Shown piece after piece: positions 40,901-48,333 of a DNA stretch of 64,000 bases. A model generated the notes under the pieces. It was not told where the DNA came from and did no database searches. It was given only the letters and a program-made list of their open reading frames with translations. Made by a program: the position numbers and the translations under genes. How positions within the stretch are numbered: the stretch's first letter is position 1; each line of letters starts with the position of its first letter. Source of the DNA: Mytilus edulis (taxonomy: Eukaryota; Mollusca; Bivalvia; Mytilida; Mytilidae); NCBI RefSeq assembly GCF_963676685.1, contig NC_092350.1, positions 9,281,307-9,345,306 on the forward strand, given 5' to 3'.

Positions 40901-42763
40901 TCTATACAGTTCACCAGGGTTGTCACTTGTCTCCAACTGTATGATATCAAATTGCATTCCGAAAGTCAAACTAAAGAATTAAGGCTATGATTTATTTGTG
41001 CTATTAAAATCCACAACAAATGGGTCAATAAAACATTAAAAAATAAATTTTGCTTTAAACGTGCATCGGATCCAGGGAAATTCAATCTTATGAAAAAACG
41101 AAAAAAACAGAAAGCATTAAAATGGCATTTCACAGTGAACATTGGAATATAATTATGGACACGTGATGCTACCTGAAATTTCTTATTGCTATAGAATCTA
41201 AAAGATTGGGACCGCAAATCCTTTAAATGCTACATTAGCTCTGTTTGAGCAGGTTTCAGTTTTTAATTGTTGCTTTAACCTCAAAACTCGAATCTTCAAA
41301 GTAACAACTTTACTTATAGCATAAAAGTAACAACTTTACTTGTAGCATAAAAGTAACAACTTTACTTATAGCATAAAAGTAACAGCTTTACTTATAGCAT
41401 TAAAGTAACAACTTTACTTAACAACTTTACTTATAGCATAAAAGTAACAACTTAACTTGTAGCATAAAAGTAACAACTTTACTGATAGCATAAAAGTAAC
41501 AACTTTACTCAGAGCATAAAAGAAACATATTTACTTATAGCATAAAAGTAACAACTTTACTTATAGCATAAAAGTAACAACTTTACTTATAGCATAAAAG
41601 TAACAACTTTACTTATAGCATAATTAGTTATCAAAGGTACCAGGATTATAATTTAATACGCCAGACGCGCGTTTCGTCTACATAAGATTCATCAGTGACG
41701 CTCATATCAAAATATTTATAAAGCCAAACTAGTACAAAGTTGAAGAGCATTTATGATCCAAAATTCCAAAAAGTTGTGCCAAATACGGCTATGTAATCTA
41801 TGCCTGGGATAAGAAAATCCTTAGTTTTTCGTAAAATTCAATGTTTTGTTAACAGGAAATTTATAAATGACCCCATTATTGATATTCATGTCAACACTAA
41901 AATGTTGACTACTGGGCTGGTGATACCCTCGGGGACGAAACGTCCACCAGCAGTGGCATCGACCCAGTGGTGTAAATAGTTATCAAAGGTACCAGGATTA
42001 TAATTTAATACGCCAGACGCGCGTTTCGTCTACATAAGACTCATCAGTGACGCTCATATCAAAATATTTATAAAGCCAAACTAGTACAAAAGTGACAACT
42101 TTACTTTAAGTTTTAGCATAAAAGTAACAACTTTACTTGTAGCATAAAAGTAACAACTTTACTTGTAGCCTAAAAGTAACAACTTTACTTGTAGCCTAAA
42201 AGTTATAACTTTACTTATAGCATAAAAATTAAAAAAATTACTTATAACATAAAAGTAACAACTTTACTGATAGCATTTTCTAGGGAATATATAAGGTTTA
42301 TAAAGGTACAACTCGTGGAAGTACTTCCGATTTATTGGATAGAGCTCCTAAAACAACGAACACATCGATTAAAAATGGCAGTGAAACAACATATAGGTTA
42401 TAAACATATCTTTCAATAATATCATAGTGGTAATATCGCAATATCAGAACCTCAACGAGAATGTAGACGGGTTCAATTGTACTTTCTAAGTAAAAATGTA
42501 AATAACACAGATTATAAAAAAAAACGTGGTATGAAACATGTTTTAGTAAAAGTTAAGAATTCTGTTCAACTGTAATATTTGAATATCTCTGTATACTTGT
42601 GGTTAAACCTATATATACTGTTATCATCAATTATGCAATGTATTCAAAATATGTTTAATATTCATACCCTTTAACTTTAAACAGTTTCATAATAAATGTA
42701 ATACTTACCTATCAAAATTATGCAGATCAAATAAGTCGGTACTAAAGATATAAAATGCGTCAT
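12383..42763 (-). CDS. Secreted N/Q-rich repeat protein, 12 coding exons, about 2373 aa, family not recognised
   Basis: Seen: twelve minus-strand exons with consensus splice sites join in one frame: 42763-42709, 33874-33857, 33098-33069, 31672-31628, 30766-30719, 28373-28209, 27764-27714, 25159-25043, 23348-23295, 22623-17524, 15545-15270, 13545-12383. The total is 7122 nt, exactly 2374 codons including TAA. All eleven introns are phase 1, so every internal exon is symmetric. Order: signal peptide (1 to about 22), Arg-rich disordered region (25-260), N/Q-rich repeats (about 260-1550), 20-aa repeats (about 1550-1736), N-glycosylation-rich stretch (about 1763-1873), Lys-rich helix-prone segment (1896-1985), Ser/Thr/Asn-rich tail. 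Inference: an extracellular, possibly matrix-forming protein. No catalytic motif or named domain was recognised, so no function is assigned. UTRs and transcription start were not determined. Exon joining is from splice signals and phase only; transcripts would confirm it. Confidence 0.85.
14257..15223. mobile_element. Non-autonomous pogo/Tigger-like DNA transposon in intron 11
   Basis: Inverted ends CAGTTAACTCTCGTTGTCTC and the complement of the right end, CAGTCGACTCTCGTTATGTC, flanked by TA on both sides (14255-14256 and 15224-15225). Length is 967 bp. Further TCGAA-rich sub-terminal motifs occur at both ends and no transposase frame is visible. The CAGT ends with a TA target duplication fit the pogo branch of Tc1/mariner; the family call is from memory. 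Confidence 0.75.
15270..15545 (-). CDS. Secreted N/Q-rich protein, exon 11 (276 nt, Lys-rich segment)
   Basis: The acceptor is taattgcag and the donor gtgagt; phase 1-1, 92 codons. It encodes a basic, non-repetitive, probably helical segment (LDILGPNGRLTSTLKKSLGI, later FKQNFIDPVKGT and SKSKLLKLRQQ). Its normal amino-acid composition suggests the one folded domain of the protein. I do not recognise it. Confidence 0.78.
16060..16770. repeat. Degenerate tandem repeat of about 190 bp in intron 10
   Basis: About four diverged units, recognisable by recurring ACTCTGTA, CTTTCTTAAA, CTACCAAACTTGGACAGAA and TGATCATAAGATAGTAT-like blocks at roughly 190-bp spacing. It lies in the 2-kb intron between exons 10 and 11. 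The rest of that intron (16771-17523) shows nothing recognisable. Confidence 0.65.
17524..22623 (-). CDS. Secreted N/Q-rich protein, giant exon 10 (5100 nt, 1700 codons)
   Basis: Open throughout, from acceptor actacag (22624) to donor gtaagt (17523); phase 1-1. Order in the protein: an SQTSGR hexapeptide run, an N/Q-rich disordered region, four 30-aa repeats, about fourteen 26-aa repeats (SIQNMLGTMQQTQGLSGQAS core), N/Q-rich linkers, about nine 20-aa repeats (LPTKHVLDTHGSMPIETLNT), then a stretch dense in N-x-T/S sequons. The open frame continues past the acceptor, but that extension translates an inverted interspersed repeat (22677-22775) and is intron. A huge single exon of tandem repeats is common in invertebrate matrix proteins. 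Confidence 0.85.
17590..17920 (-). other. N-glycosylation-sequon cluster at the end of exon 10
   Basis: Residues about 1763-1873 hold more than fifteen N-x-T/S sequons (NIT, NLT, NVT, NMT, NAT, NST), partly as short repeats of the form TLNATSD. With the signal peptide this supports passage through the secretory pathway. Confidence 0.75.
17985..18575 (-). repeat. Coding 60-bp (20-aa) tandem repeats in exon 10
   Basis: About nine in-frame copies of a unit reading LPTKHVLDTHGSMPIETLNT. The central copies are nearly identical at the DNA level, with divergence towards both edges, the usual pattern of unequal exchange inside an array. Confidence 0.9.
19470..20520 (-). repeat. Coding 78-bp (26-aa) tandem repeats in exon 10
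   Basis: About fourteen in-frame copies of a 26-residue unit, core SIQNMLGTMQQTQGLSGQAS followed by NQNQVN. The first copy is two residues short. Heptad-like spacing of I, M and L in SIQNML suggests short amphipathic helices separated by Gln/Gly linkers. Confidence 0.9.
20585..20955 (-). repeat. Coding 90-bp (30-aa) tandem repeats in exon 10
   Basis: Four in-frame copies of a unit beginning NTLQQRPSISTGVDNSHINM and ending IQHQNQA. The middle two are almost identical. Confidence 0.88.
22440..22555 (-). repeat. Coding 18-bp (SQTSGR) repeats in exon 10
   Basis: About six copies of a hexapeptide S-Q-T-S-G-R with variants (SQSSGR, SQTNGR, SQTSRR), giving a regularly spaced basic Ser/Gln run near residues 218-256. 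Confidence 0.85.
22677..22775 (-). mobile_element. Family C interspersed repeat fragment (inverted) in intron 9
   Basis: Contains the complement of the ATCAAAGGTACCAGGATTAT and GACTCATCAGTGACGC blocks found at 31422 and 41625. It lies 50 bases upstream of the exon 10 acceptor and supplies the false N-terminus of the long open frame. Confidence 0.85.
23295..23348 (-). CDS. Secreted N/Q-rich protein, exon 9 (54 nt)
   Basis: The acceptor is tattttag and the donor gtactt; phase 1-1. It encodes QQRRPSMVILRPRTGQS, linking the Arg-rich N-terminal part to the Gln-rich giant exon. Confidence 0.75.
24181..25081 (-). repeat. 53-bp minisatellite made of exon 8 end plus its 5' splice site, 17 copies
   Basis: Exactly 17 units of 53 bp (901 bp) without indels. 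On the minus strand each unit is the last 38 nt of exon 8 (ACCAACTAATGC through CAGACAAGAG) followed by gtaattatatgatct, so every unit carries an intact gaG|gtaatt donor. The only variation I found is one C/A site (plus strand GTGCTTG versus GTGATTG) in units 9, 13 and 15. Such uniformity implies recent expansion or ongoing homogenisation. Confidence 0.95.
25043..25159 (-). CDS. Secreted N/Q-rich protein, exon 8 (117 nt), source of the 53-bp array
   Basis: The acceptor is tcaaagcag and the donor gtaatt; phase 1-1, 39 codons (RGRVDSNGMPLNIRTIVAAA and on to TSTDPQTR). Its last 38 nt and the first 15 nt of the following intron are the unit of the 17-copy tandem array at 24181-25081. The exon body is joined to the highest-coordinate copy. 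By hand translation only this proximal donor keeps the frame: the next donor adds 53 nt and meets a stop in exon 9, and later ones meet a stop inside the array. Confidence 0.78.
25977..26078. repeat. 30-bp tandem repeat in intron 7
   Basis: Three identical units of tgattaatttatcgaatgtt followed by gattgggtat, plus a partial fourth, in the intron between exons 7 and 8 of the secreted-protein gene. Confidence 0.9.
27714..27764 (-). CDS. Secreted N/Q-rich protein, exon 7 (51 nt)
   Basis: The acceptor is tcatttag and the donor gtaagt; phase 1-1. It encodes FLIPTSNGRTRLRLMP, basic and proline-containing like its neighbours. Confidence 0.75.
28115..28200 (-). mobile_element. Family B repeat fragment in intron 6
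   Basis: Contains GAGAATGTCTAAGAGATAAC followed by AACCCGACCAAATAGCAG and ends next to the exon 6 donor, matching the complement of 43855-43960. Confidence 0.65.
28209..28373 (-). CDS. Secreted N/Q-rich protein, exon 6 (165 nt)
   Basis: The acceptor is ttttaaag and the donor gtaaaa; phase 1-1, 55 codons. It encodes an R/N/G-rich segment (residues 67-120) that includes VILTPVQEGAVQSLRTMLQ, the only predicted helical stretch in the N-terminal region. A family B repeat abuts the donor side. Confidence 0.75.
29030..29285. mobile_element. Family E repeat in intron 5 of the secreted-protein gene
   Basis: Diverged copy of 54880-55135, with TTATCATTGGTTATTTCAAC and GTTGAGATAACCAACGATAA near the two sides of a central AT/CT-rich part. 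Confidence 0.7.
30719..30766 (-). CDS. Secreted N/Q-rich protein, exon 5 (48 nt)
   Basis: The acceptor is cattttag and the donor gtgagc; phase 1-1. It encodes INTRRTNTEIQRVRN, a sister of exon 4. The ACAGAAATCC core is identical in both exons at the DNA level. Confidence 0.72.
31422..31590 (+). mobile_element. Family C interspersed repeat copy in intron 4
   Basis: Carries the ATCAAAGGTACCAGGATTAT, ACGCCAGACGCGCGTTTC and GTTGAAGAGCATTGAGGATC blocks shared with 41625-41790. It is close to exon 4 of the secreted-protein gene. I associate this family with mussels from memory. Confidence 0.85.
31628..31672 (-). CDS. Secreted N/Q-rich protein, exon 4 (45 nt)
   Basis: The acceptor is attgatag and the donor gtaaga; phase 1-1. 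It encodes NTRRVDTEIPSNAN, similar to exon 5 (INTRRTNTEIQRVRN), so the two exons look like an old exon duplication. RTR/RR dibasic motifs begin here. Confidence 0.72.
33069..33098 (-). CDS. Secreted N/Q-rich protein, exon 3 (30 nt)
   Basis: The acceptor is tttttcag and the donor gtacgt; the exon is phase 1-1 and encodes H-LSRNRTSGR. An alternative donor four bases downstream (gtaatt) would break the frame, so gtacgt was chosen. It contains an N-R-T glycosylation sequon. Confidence 0.7.
33857..33874 (-). CDS. Secreted N/Q-rich protein, exon 2 (18-nt microexon)
   Basis: Eighteen bases between a cttttag acceptor and a gtaagt donor, phase 1 on both sides, encoding G-I-S-Q-G-D. It completes the signal-peptide cleavage region. 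Such a short exon is easily missed by gene finders; support is the perfect phase fit with exons 1 and 3. Confidence 0.7.
33875..41297. other. First intron of the secreted-protein gene, mostly featureless
   Basis: AT-rich intron sequence. I see a family A fragment (34711-34770), a degraded family D copy (35675-35860), a pure ATT/TAT microsatellite (37834-37916) and another family A-like fragment (40250-40350). Two open frames stand out slightly: 36562-36807 minus (81 aa, one hydrophobic stretch) and 39071-39334 minus (87 aa, with a CKFCC cysteine cluster). Neither matches a family I know, and neither is called as a gene. Confidence 0.6.
37834..37916. repeat. ATT trinucleotide microsatellite
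   Basis: About 25 uninterrupted ATT/TAT units after a short imperfect start. Frames through it give poly-isoleucine and are not genes. Confidence 0.97.
41298..41624. repeat. 25-bp satellite, left block (about 13 copies)
   Basis: Unit AAAGTAACAACTTTACTTAT followed by AGCAT, about 13 copies, one with a 14-base internal duplication. It lies in the 8.8-kb first intron of the secreted-protein gene and continues at 42088 after an inserted element. Confidence 0.92.
41625..42091 (+). mobile_element. Family C element inserted in the 25-bp satellite, with direct terminal repeats
   Basis: Two nearly identical copies of a block of about 114 bp (41625-41738 and 41977-42090, starting TAGTTATCAAAGGTACCAGG) flank about 240 bp. 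That central part includes GACTACTGGGCTGGTGATAC, which also occurs at 455-540. Either it is one element with long direct repeats, or two nested insertions. Confidence 0.75.
42088..42275. repeat. 25-bp satellite, right block (about 7 copies)
   Basis: Same unit as 41298-41624 with more substitutions (GTAGCCTAAAAGT and TTATAACTTT variants). It is the other half of an array split by the family C element. Confidence 0.88.
42709..42763 (-). CDS. Secreted N/Q-rich protein, coding exon 1 (signal peptide)
   Basis: ATG at 42763-42761, then 18 codons and one base before a gtaagt donor. The encoded MTHFISLVPTYLICIILI, continuing with GISQGD in exon 2, is a typical signal peptide: a short n-region, a hydrophobic core of about 14 residues and a small-residue cleavage region near residues 19-23. 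The next exon is 8.8 kb away. Confidence 0.8.
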
Positions 42764-42960
42764 TCCGGATAACAAGTCCTAATACAGTATACAATGTTCA
42801 ATTAAATTCCAAAAGTTCGAAACAATGTTGATTTTTTTTAACCGACAAACTTTTTACAATTTCCTTAATTCCATGGATAAAATTCGGTGGTCACTGGTGG
42901 AATGGTCAGATCAGAACATGTAGTTCGTATGACAGGTGATGGGAGTGATCACTCGACAGG

Positions 42961-42978
42961 AATGACATTGATGTCATT
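42961..42978. promoter_or_regulatory. 18-bp dyad upstream of the secreted-protein gene
   Basis: AATGACATTGATGTCATT is a perfect inverted repeat of 8 bp arms with a 2-bp centre, about 200 bases upstream of the ATG. TGACATNNATGTCA-type dyads can bind dimeric bZIP or homeodomain factors; function is inferred only from symmetry and position. Confidence 0.3.
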
Positions 42979-43854
42979 GTCAAATAGATCATTATACTCT
43001 TTTTATGACGGTTTAGGTATTACCAAACATGTTAACACTGTAACAACTTGCATTTTTAACTGACAAAGTGTCACTATAAGTGCGTTGGGTGTTTTAATCT
43101 TGCATGCATGTTCTGGCGTTAGAATTACGTATTTTCCAGATTCATTACGCATAGAAAACATTGCCGCAGTTTTAAACTCCTACACGGTTTATTTTGTGTT
43201 AGTCATTTTTCATTATTATTATTTGTCTTTCTTTTTTTTTTTTGGAGGGGGGGATTAAACACGTATTTCTGTTGGTTTTTTTTAAATACACATACGTTAA
43301 TCAGTTGATTCTTTTATTTTTGCATTTTTTTTACCTGGAACAAAAAAAAATGTATTTATAAGCCCTAGTCGTTACACAGAAAGAATTTTGTGGTTAATAA
43401 ATTTCTATTGTATCATAATAGGATCAATGTACCAAAAAGCACAATGGGGATTGACTGTAACTTTTGACTGTTCATACATTGTGACTTTATACATTGATGT
43501 TATATAATGGAGAGTTGTCTCACTGGCACTTATACCACATCTTCTTATTCATATCATGAAAGAATTATCATTTACTTCCATGTTCATATCAAAAGAAAAA
43601 TAAGATATAAAAACTTAATTTCGATTCGTGTATAATCAATAAAACAAACAAGTTATATTGGGCTCTTGTCCGAATGTGTAAAGGAAAGAATATGGGGTAT
43701 CCATCCATTACATAAAAACAGTTTATAGTAAACACATAACTTACATTAAAACAATATCACAGGCAAACAACATATCCTAGTTACCTAAAAGCACTAAGTA
43801 TGTAACAGCATAAATTTAAAAAAAAAGAAAGCCTTTAAATCAAATCAAAGCAAA

Positions 43855-43960
43855 AGCTTTGACCCATTGGTGGCCTTCTGTTGTTGTCTGCACTTTGGTC
43901 GGGTCGTTGTCTCTTTGACACATTCTCCATTTCCATTATATATTTTATTATTTAAATTCC
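43855..43960 (+). mobile_element. Family B short interspersed repeat
   Basis: Block GGCCTTCTGTTGTTGTCTGC, then GGTCGGGTCGTTGTCTCTTT and GACACATTCTCCATTTCCAT. Inverted copies lie at 4738-4830 and 28115-28200. It looks like a SINE-type short repeat. Confidence 0.75.
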
Positions 43961-44221
43961 GCATGTGTAACATACCAATAACAAGCTCTTTGAGCTTTTA
44001 TAATCTAAATCAGCTTTAAAATATATAAAGCAGTTACAATGAAAGTAAAAGTCCTTCGATGGAAAATATTAAAATCTACAGAAATATGTAGAACAGTTAC
44101 ATTTTCTGTTAGTATTGGTACTAAAATATCAAGGCATCCCCGTCCAGTTGTATTTTTTTGTCCATCTGCTGAGTTAAGCCTTTTTCAACTGATTTGTATA
44201 GTTCGTTCTTGTATTATACTG

Positions 44222-44587
44222 TTATACCACTGTCCCAGGTTAGGGGGGTTGGGACCCCGCTAACATGTTTAACCCCGCCACATTATGTATGTATGTGCCT
44301 GTCCCAAGTCAGGAGCCTGTAATTCCGTGGTTGTCGTTTGTTAATGTGTTACATATTTGTTTTTCGTTCATTTTTTTTTATATAAATAAGGCCGTTAGTT
44401 TTCTCGTTTGAATTGTTTTACATTGTCATTTTGGGGCCTTTTATAACTGACTTTTTGGTATGGGCTTTGCTTATTGTTGAAGGCTGTACCGTACTGTGAC
44501 CTATAGTTATTTAAAATTTCTGTGTCATTTTGAGCTCTTGTGGACAGTTGTCTTATTGGCAATCATACCCCATCTTCTTTTTTATGT
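44222..44587 (+). mobile_element. Family A long interspersed repeat, near-complete copy
   Basis: Blocks CCCCGCCACATTATGTATGT, CCTGTCCCAAGTCAGGAGCC, GGCCGTTAGTTTTCTCGTTT and a GACAGTTGTCTTATTGGCAA tail. Related copies occur at 176-370, 655-1035, 1340-1510 and 59565-59825. No coding capacity seen. Confidence 0.8.
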
Positions 44588-45834
44588 ATCCAGGAAACTA
44601 GGAACATTACAATTTTGTTAAGTTCCATATATGAGCATCATTAAGATAATGTCCAGTCATTACAATTGTGAAATTCATTACTAGTTACTAAGCATTAACT
44701 ATAGTACTCATTTGTGCAAACTATCATGCACTTACTATGATCTAAAAGGTTTTACATAAAATAGAGAATACGTATTTAGATATTAAAGATGTAGTCTATT
44801 AATTTTTATCAATATCTTTATAATAGATAGAGATTATACATAATTATTATGTGGAAATTATGAAATAAAATTTCTGATAATAGTGTTATCACCTTGTTAA
44901 GATAGATCAAGGTTTGAAGCATTTGCTGTTCTATATCAGTCGACTGAACATTTCTTCGGATAAGGCCTATTCGACAGAAATATGATCATGACATTTGAGC
45001 TGTTAATTTTTAAATTTAGAAATTTTGCTGCATATTCATAATTGAGAATTTATGCTTATCTATATAAAAAAAAATATGTAGTATGATTTGTTTACTTGGG
45101 TTTTTTTTATGTAAAAGTGCTATGTGCAGCTTACATTGAAATATATTCCTGGGGCATAAATGTAATTTTACTACCATAAATCAAATTTCTGATTGATTAT
45201 TGATGTAGTGATCACATGAAGGGTGTTGTCCATTGTGTTACAATGACCATTAAGGTGAAATATAGGACCAGCTTTTTCAAAATGATCATTGTTTGTTTAT
45301 TTGTTCACAGTTGTATACTGAAAATATGTCAAATGTTTAATTTATAGAGACCGTTGTTTTGTTTGATGAAACGATGTTGTTTACTTGTGCATTGTTTTGT
45401 AATATTTTGACAGTGATATATTGAAAATATAGTCTCTTGTTTCAAATATTCTACAACTTTAACCTTTCTAATTTCATAATATTTTAAAATATATTTCAAT
45501 AAAATGGTAGAATAATTCAATAACTTATAAGATGAAAGCAACAAGAGAATAAATGCGAAATGTAAATCACAATATTATCCGTTCTTACGTTCGCTGTTTC
45601 GTCTACAAAATGCTTTATGTATTCCTCTGATTTTATATATTCGATTGAAGCAGCCAGGGTTATTATTTTTATCAATACGATATTATTTATGTTTCATTTG
45701 TTAGAACATTTTGTTTTTGGTAAACATTTTCCAATCTATGGTTGTAAATGTGTTATTGATACACCTTGTGATTTCTGGGGAGTTAAAGAACTTATCAAAA
45801 CATAAAACCATTGGGGAACAGACAAGATATATAA

Positions 45835-46790
45835 GTCTTCGTGTTGAAGGCCGTACATTGACCTATAATGGTTTACTTTTATAAATTGTTATTTGGATGG
45901 AGAGTTGTCTGATTGGCACTCACACCACATCTTCCTATATCAATTAACTATGTGCAAATATATAAAAAAAAAAAAATTAAAAATGTGCATATATGTGCAT
46001 ATATAGAAAAGTATGTGCATATAAGGTAAACGATGTGCATATGTAGGAAAAGTATGTGCGGTTTGTTTTTTCTAAAAAACTAGTAATTACGATGCGAAAT
46101 ATGTTCTAGTTACCCCCCTTTGGCCGATCATTTGATATTCTCGCTTAACTGATTTCGAATTGTGTTCACTCCACCTTTAGTTTTAAAGTGAATTCTTTTT
46201 CCTAGTCATTACATTAGAATACGTTAGAGTAATCAGATCGAAATTTACCCACCCGCCCTCTCCTTTTTTTTTTTATTTTTGTCAAATTTCTAGTTTATTT
46301 ATTTTATTTTATTTTTGCATTTTATGCATCGGTAACTTATGTGGCGGATATTTAATTTTTGTGGCCCGCCTTAATTTATATTATTCTAGTTTAACTGAAT
46401 AAGTATTAATATTTGTATATGTATTGGTAATTGTTCTTTATATTATTGTAATTCATGTATGTAAAGATTTATGTTTTCGGCCAAATAAATTTATATTATT
46501 ATTACAGTCTTTTATGAAGCCAAGAAGTAATTATATATATTTATATATAAAGTTAGTGCATATAAAGTAAACTATGTTCATATATATGAAAAGTATGTGT
46601 ATATATAGAAAAAAAAACACGTTTGAATGATTTTACACTAGTAATTTGGGGCCCTTTATAGCTTTTTGTTCGGTGTGAGCCAAAGCTCCGTGTTGAAGGC
46701 CGTACATTGACATCTAATGGTTTACTTTTATAAATTGTTATTTGGATGCAGAGTTGTCTCATTGGCACTTTCACCACATCTTCCTATATC
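45835..46790 (+). mobile_element. Two family A tails with AT-rich repeat sequence between them
   Basis: 45835-45945 and 46655-46790 share TTGAAGGCCGTACATTGAC and GTTATTTGGATG followed by GAGTTGTCT and CACCACATCTTCCTATAT. Between them lie GTGCATATATG-like repeats and homopolymer runs. Confidence 0.7.
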
Positions 46791-46913
46791 TATGTGAAGA
46801 TATTAAAAAGTATGTGCATTCATGTATTTAAACATGTGTTCGTATTCGGCAGCTACGGCGTTCCATAAAGTAATCTCTTTAGCAAAACAGCGCATGTCTA
46901 TAAGATCACGTGT

Positions 46914-47015
46914 AACTTGTGCGCACAAGTTAGCAACTCGTGCGCACAAGATAGTAAATTGTGCGCGCAAGTTGGTAACTTGTGCGCGCAAGTTGGTAAC
47001 TTGTGCGCACAAGTT
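46914..47015. repeat. Array of five 21-bp palindromic units
   Basis: Five 18-bp palindromes of the form AACTTGTGCGCACAAGTT separated by 3-bp spacers (agc, agt, ggt, ggt), 102 bp in all. The first and last are perfect, and variants include a GCGCGC core. GC-rich cores in an AT-rich neighbourhood about 1.06 kb upstream of ACSS3 make it conspicuous. Confidence 0.95.
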
Positions 47016-47339
47016 GTATTTTTTTTTTGCATGGCACTCCAGGGCTTCCGTAAGTTATGATAAGTTCTGGTTTATAATTTATTTTTTTATATTTAGAAAA
47101 AATAAAATGTTTATTTAAAGAAAATATGTCGTCTAAAAATCAGCAGTTGTTGTTGAAAATGGCTTTGAGCGGCGTTTTTGGATCTTTATGCAGTTTGTTC
47201 GTTAACTTTTAACTGTGATTTATGATAAGAGGGAAGAAACAAATCTGTGTCAAAGAAACACATGTAGGCCCATCATATAAGTCTTTAGAAGCTTTTTAAA
47301 AAAGAATAGAAAATTATAAACAACTTATTGCTGTTATAT

Positions 47340-47690
47340 TTTCAAGAATTTTCTAAATATACTGCCGAAATTTTCCCAAAGGAACTCACTTCAAATAAAT
47401 GAAACTTTGTAGATAATAAGGACATACTTTGTAGTTGTGCATAACGACAGGAAATTATGATTCAGGGTAATTCTTTTAGGAGTTACGCTCCATTGAACTT
47501 GTTTGCTTCAATTTACTACTGCAGCAGTTTGTCATCGCAACTGCTCTGATACCACACAACAGAATTTCATGTCGGAAACCTTATAGATTAAGGACATGCT
47601 ATGTAGATATGATATCGACACCGGGAAATTATGATTGATTCATTTTATTTTATTTATATCTACAATGACAATGTGGGGACGTGGGGTATG
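47340..47690. mobile_element. Degenerate element related to 49845-50235
   Basis: Shares TGAAACTTTGTAGATAATAA and CGACAGGAAATTATGATTCA with the copy in ACSS3 intron 3, with a partial internal duplication and a right end GACAATGTGGGGACGTGGGG followed by TAT. Confidence 0.7.
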
Positions 47691-48038
47691 TGAGTGCGCT
47701 CACTAAGGTTCTATATATTTACATTATAAGATAGTTATAAGTTTATGTTTGTATTTCTTTTTTTACAAACATTGAATCATCATCAAAAAAAAAATAATTA
47801 AAAAAGATAACAATATTTTAAATTTGTATGTTGTAACAGAGACATATATTTATGTCTCTGGTTGTAATGTATTTTGTACATCTTTTTTTTTGTATTTTTG
47901 GAAAGAGTGTTCTAAACTCGTTTAATAAATTATTCTTTATATTGACTTATTTGGATTTGTTTTTCATGTAAAAAAAAAACTTTAAAAAAATAACACAAAG
48001 TTGACAGTTACCGGGACCGATGTCTATTTAGAATAAGA

Positions 48039-48046
48039 ACTTCCGG
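48039..48046 (+). promoter_or_regulatory. ETS/GABP-type site just upstream of the ACSS3 start
   Basis: ACTTCCGG 28 bases before the ATG, with no TATA box nearby. ETS (GABP/NRF-2) sites are typical of TATA-less promoters of nuclear genes for mitochondrial proteins. A single short match, so tentative. Confidence 0.35.
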
Positions 48047-48073
48047 TTGTCTTGAACTAAAATTGTAAACAAC

Positions 48074-48333
48074 ATGAACTTTTCAAAACACATTTTCCCA
48101 TCTATTAAACAACTGTCACGCTCAAGCAATTACAGCATTGGTTACAGATTACACAGAATTTCATGCACATGCAGTTTGCATCATCGGTTCATTGCATCTA
48201 AAGCATACGATGATAATTTTTTACGCTCTATCAATTCACCGGAGGATTTTTGGGCAGAGCAGGCAGAACAAATAGTTTGGCATAAAAAATGGGACAAAGT
48301 ACTCGACAATTCAAACCCACCTTTCAGTAGATG
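48074..48333 (+). CDS. ACSS3: ACSS3 exon 1
   Basis: Starts at ATG with an AAC context and encodes residues 1-86. The Arg/Lys/Ser-rich, acid-poor first 45 residues fit a mitochondrial presequence. It ends ATG|gtaatt and splits the codon of Trp87. Confidence 0.9.

Larger units (their letters stand above)
42764..48073. other. Intergenic region between the two divergent genes
   Basis: 5.3 kb between the two start codons. It contains fragments of families A and B (43505, 43855, 44222, 45835, 46655), ATGTGCATAT-type AT-rich repeats (45950-46080 and about 46535-46610), a palindromic 21-bp array (46914-47015) and a degenerate element (47340-47690). No open frame with homology was recognised. Both promoters should lie here. 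Confidence 0.6.

Noticed and set aside
46803..47012. Minus-strand repetitive frame (CAQVTNLRAQV type)
   Set aside because: It is the translation of the 21-bp palindromic array; no start or splice context supports a gene.
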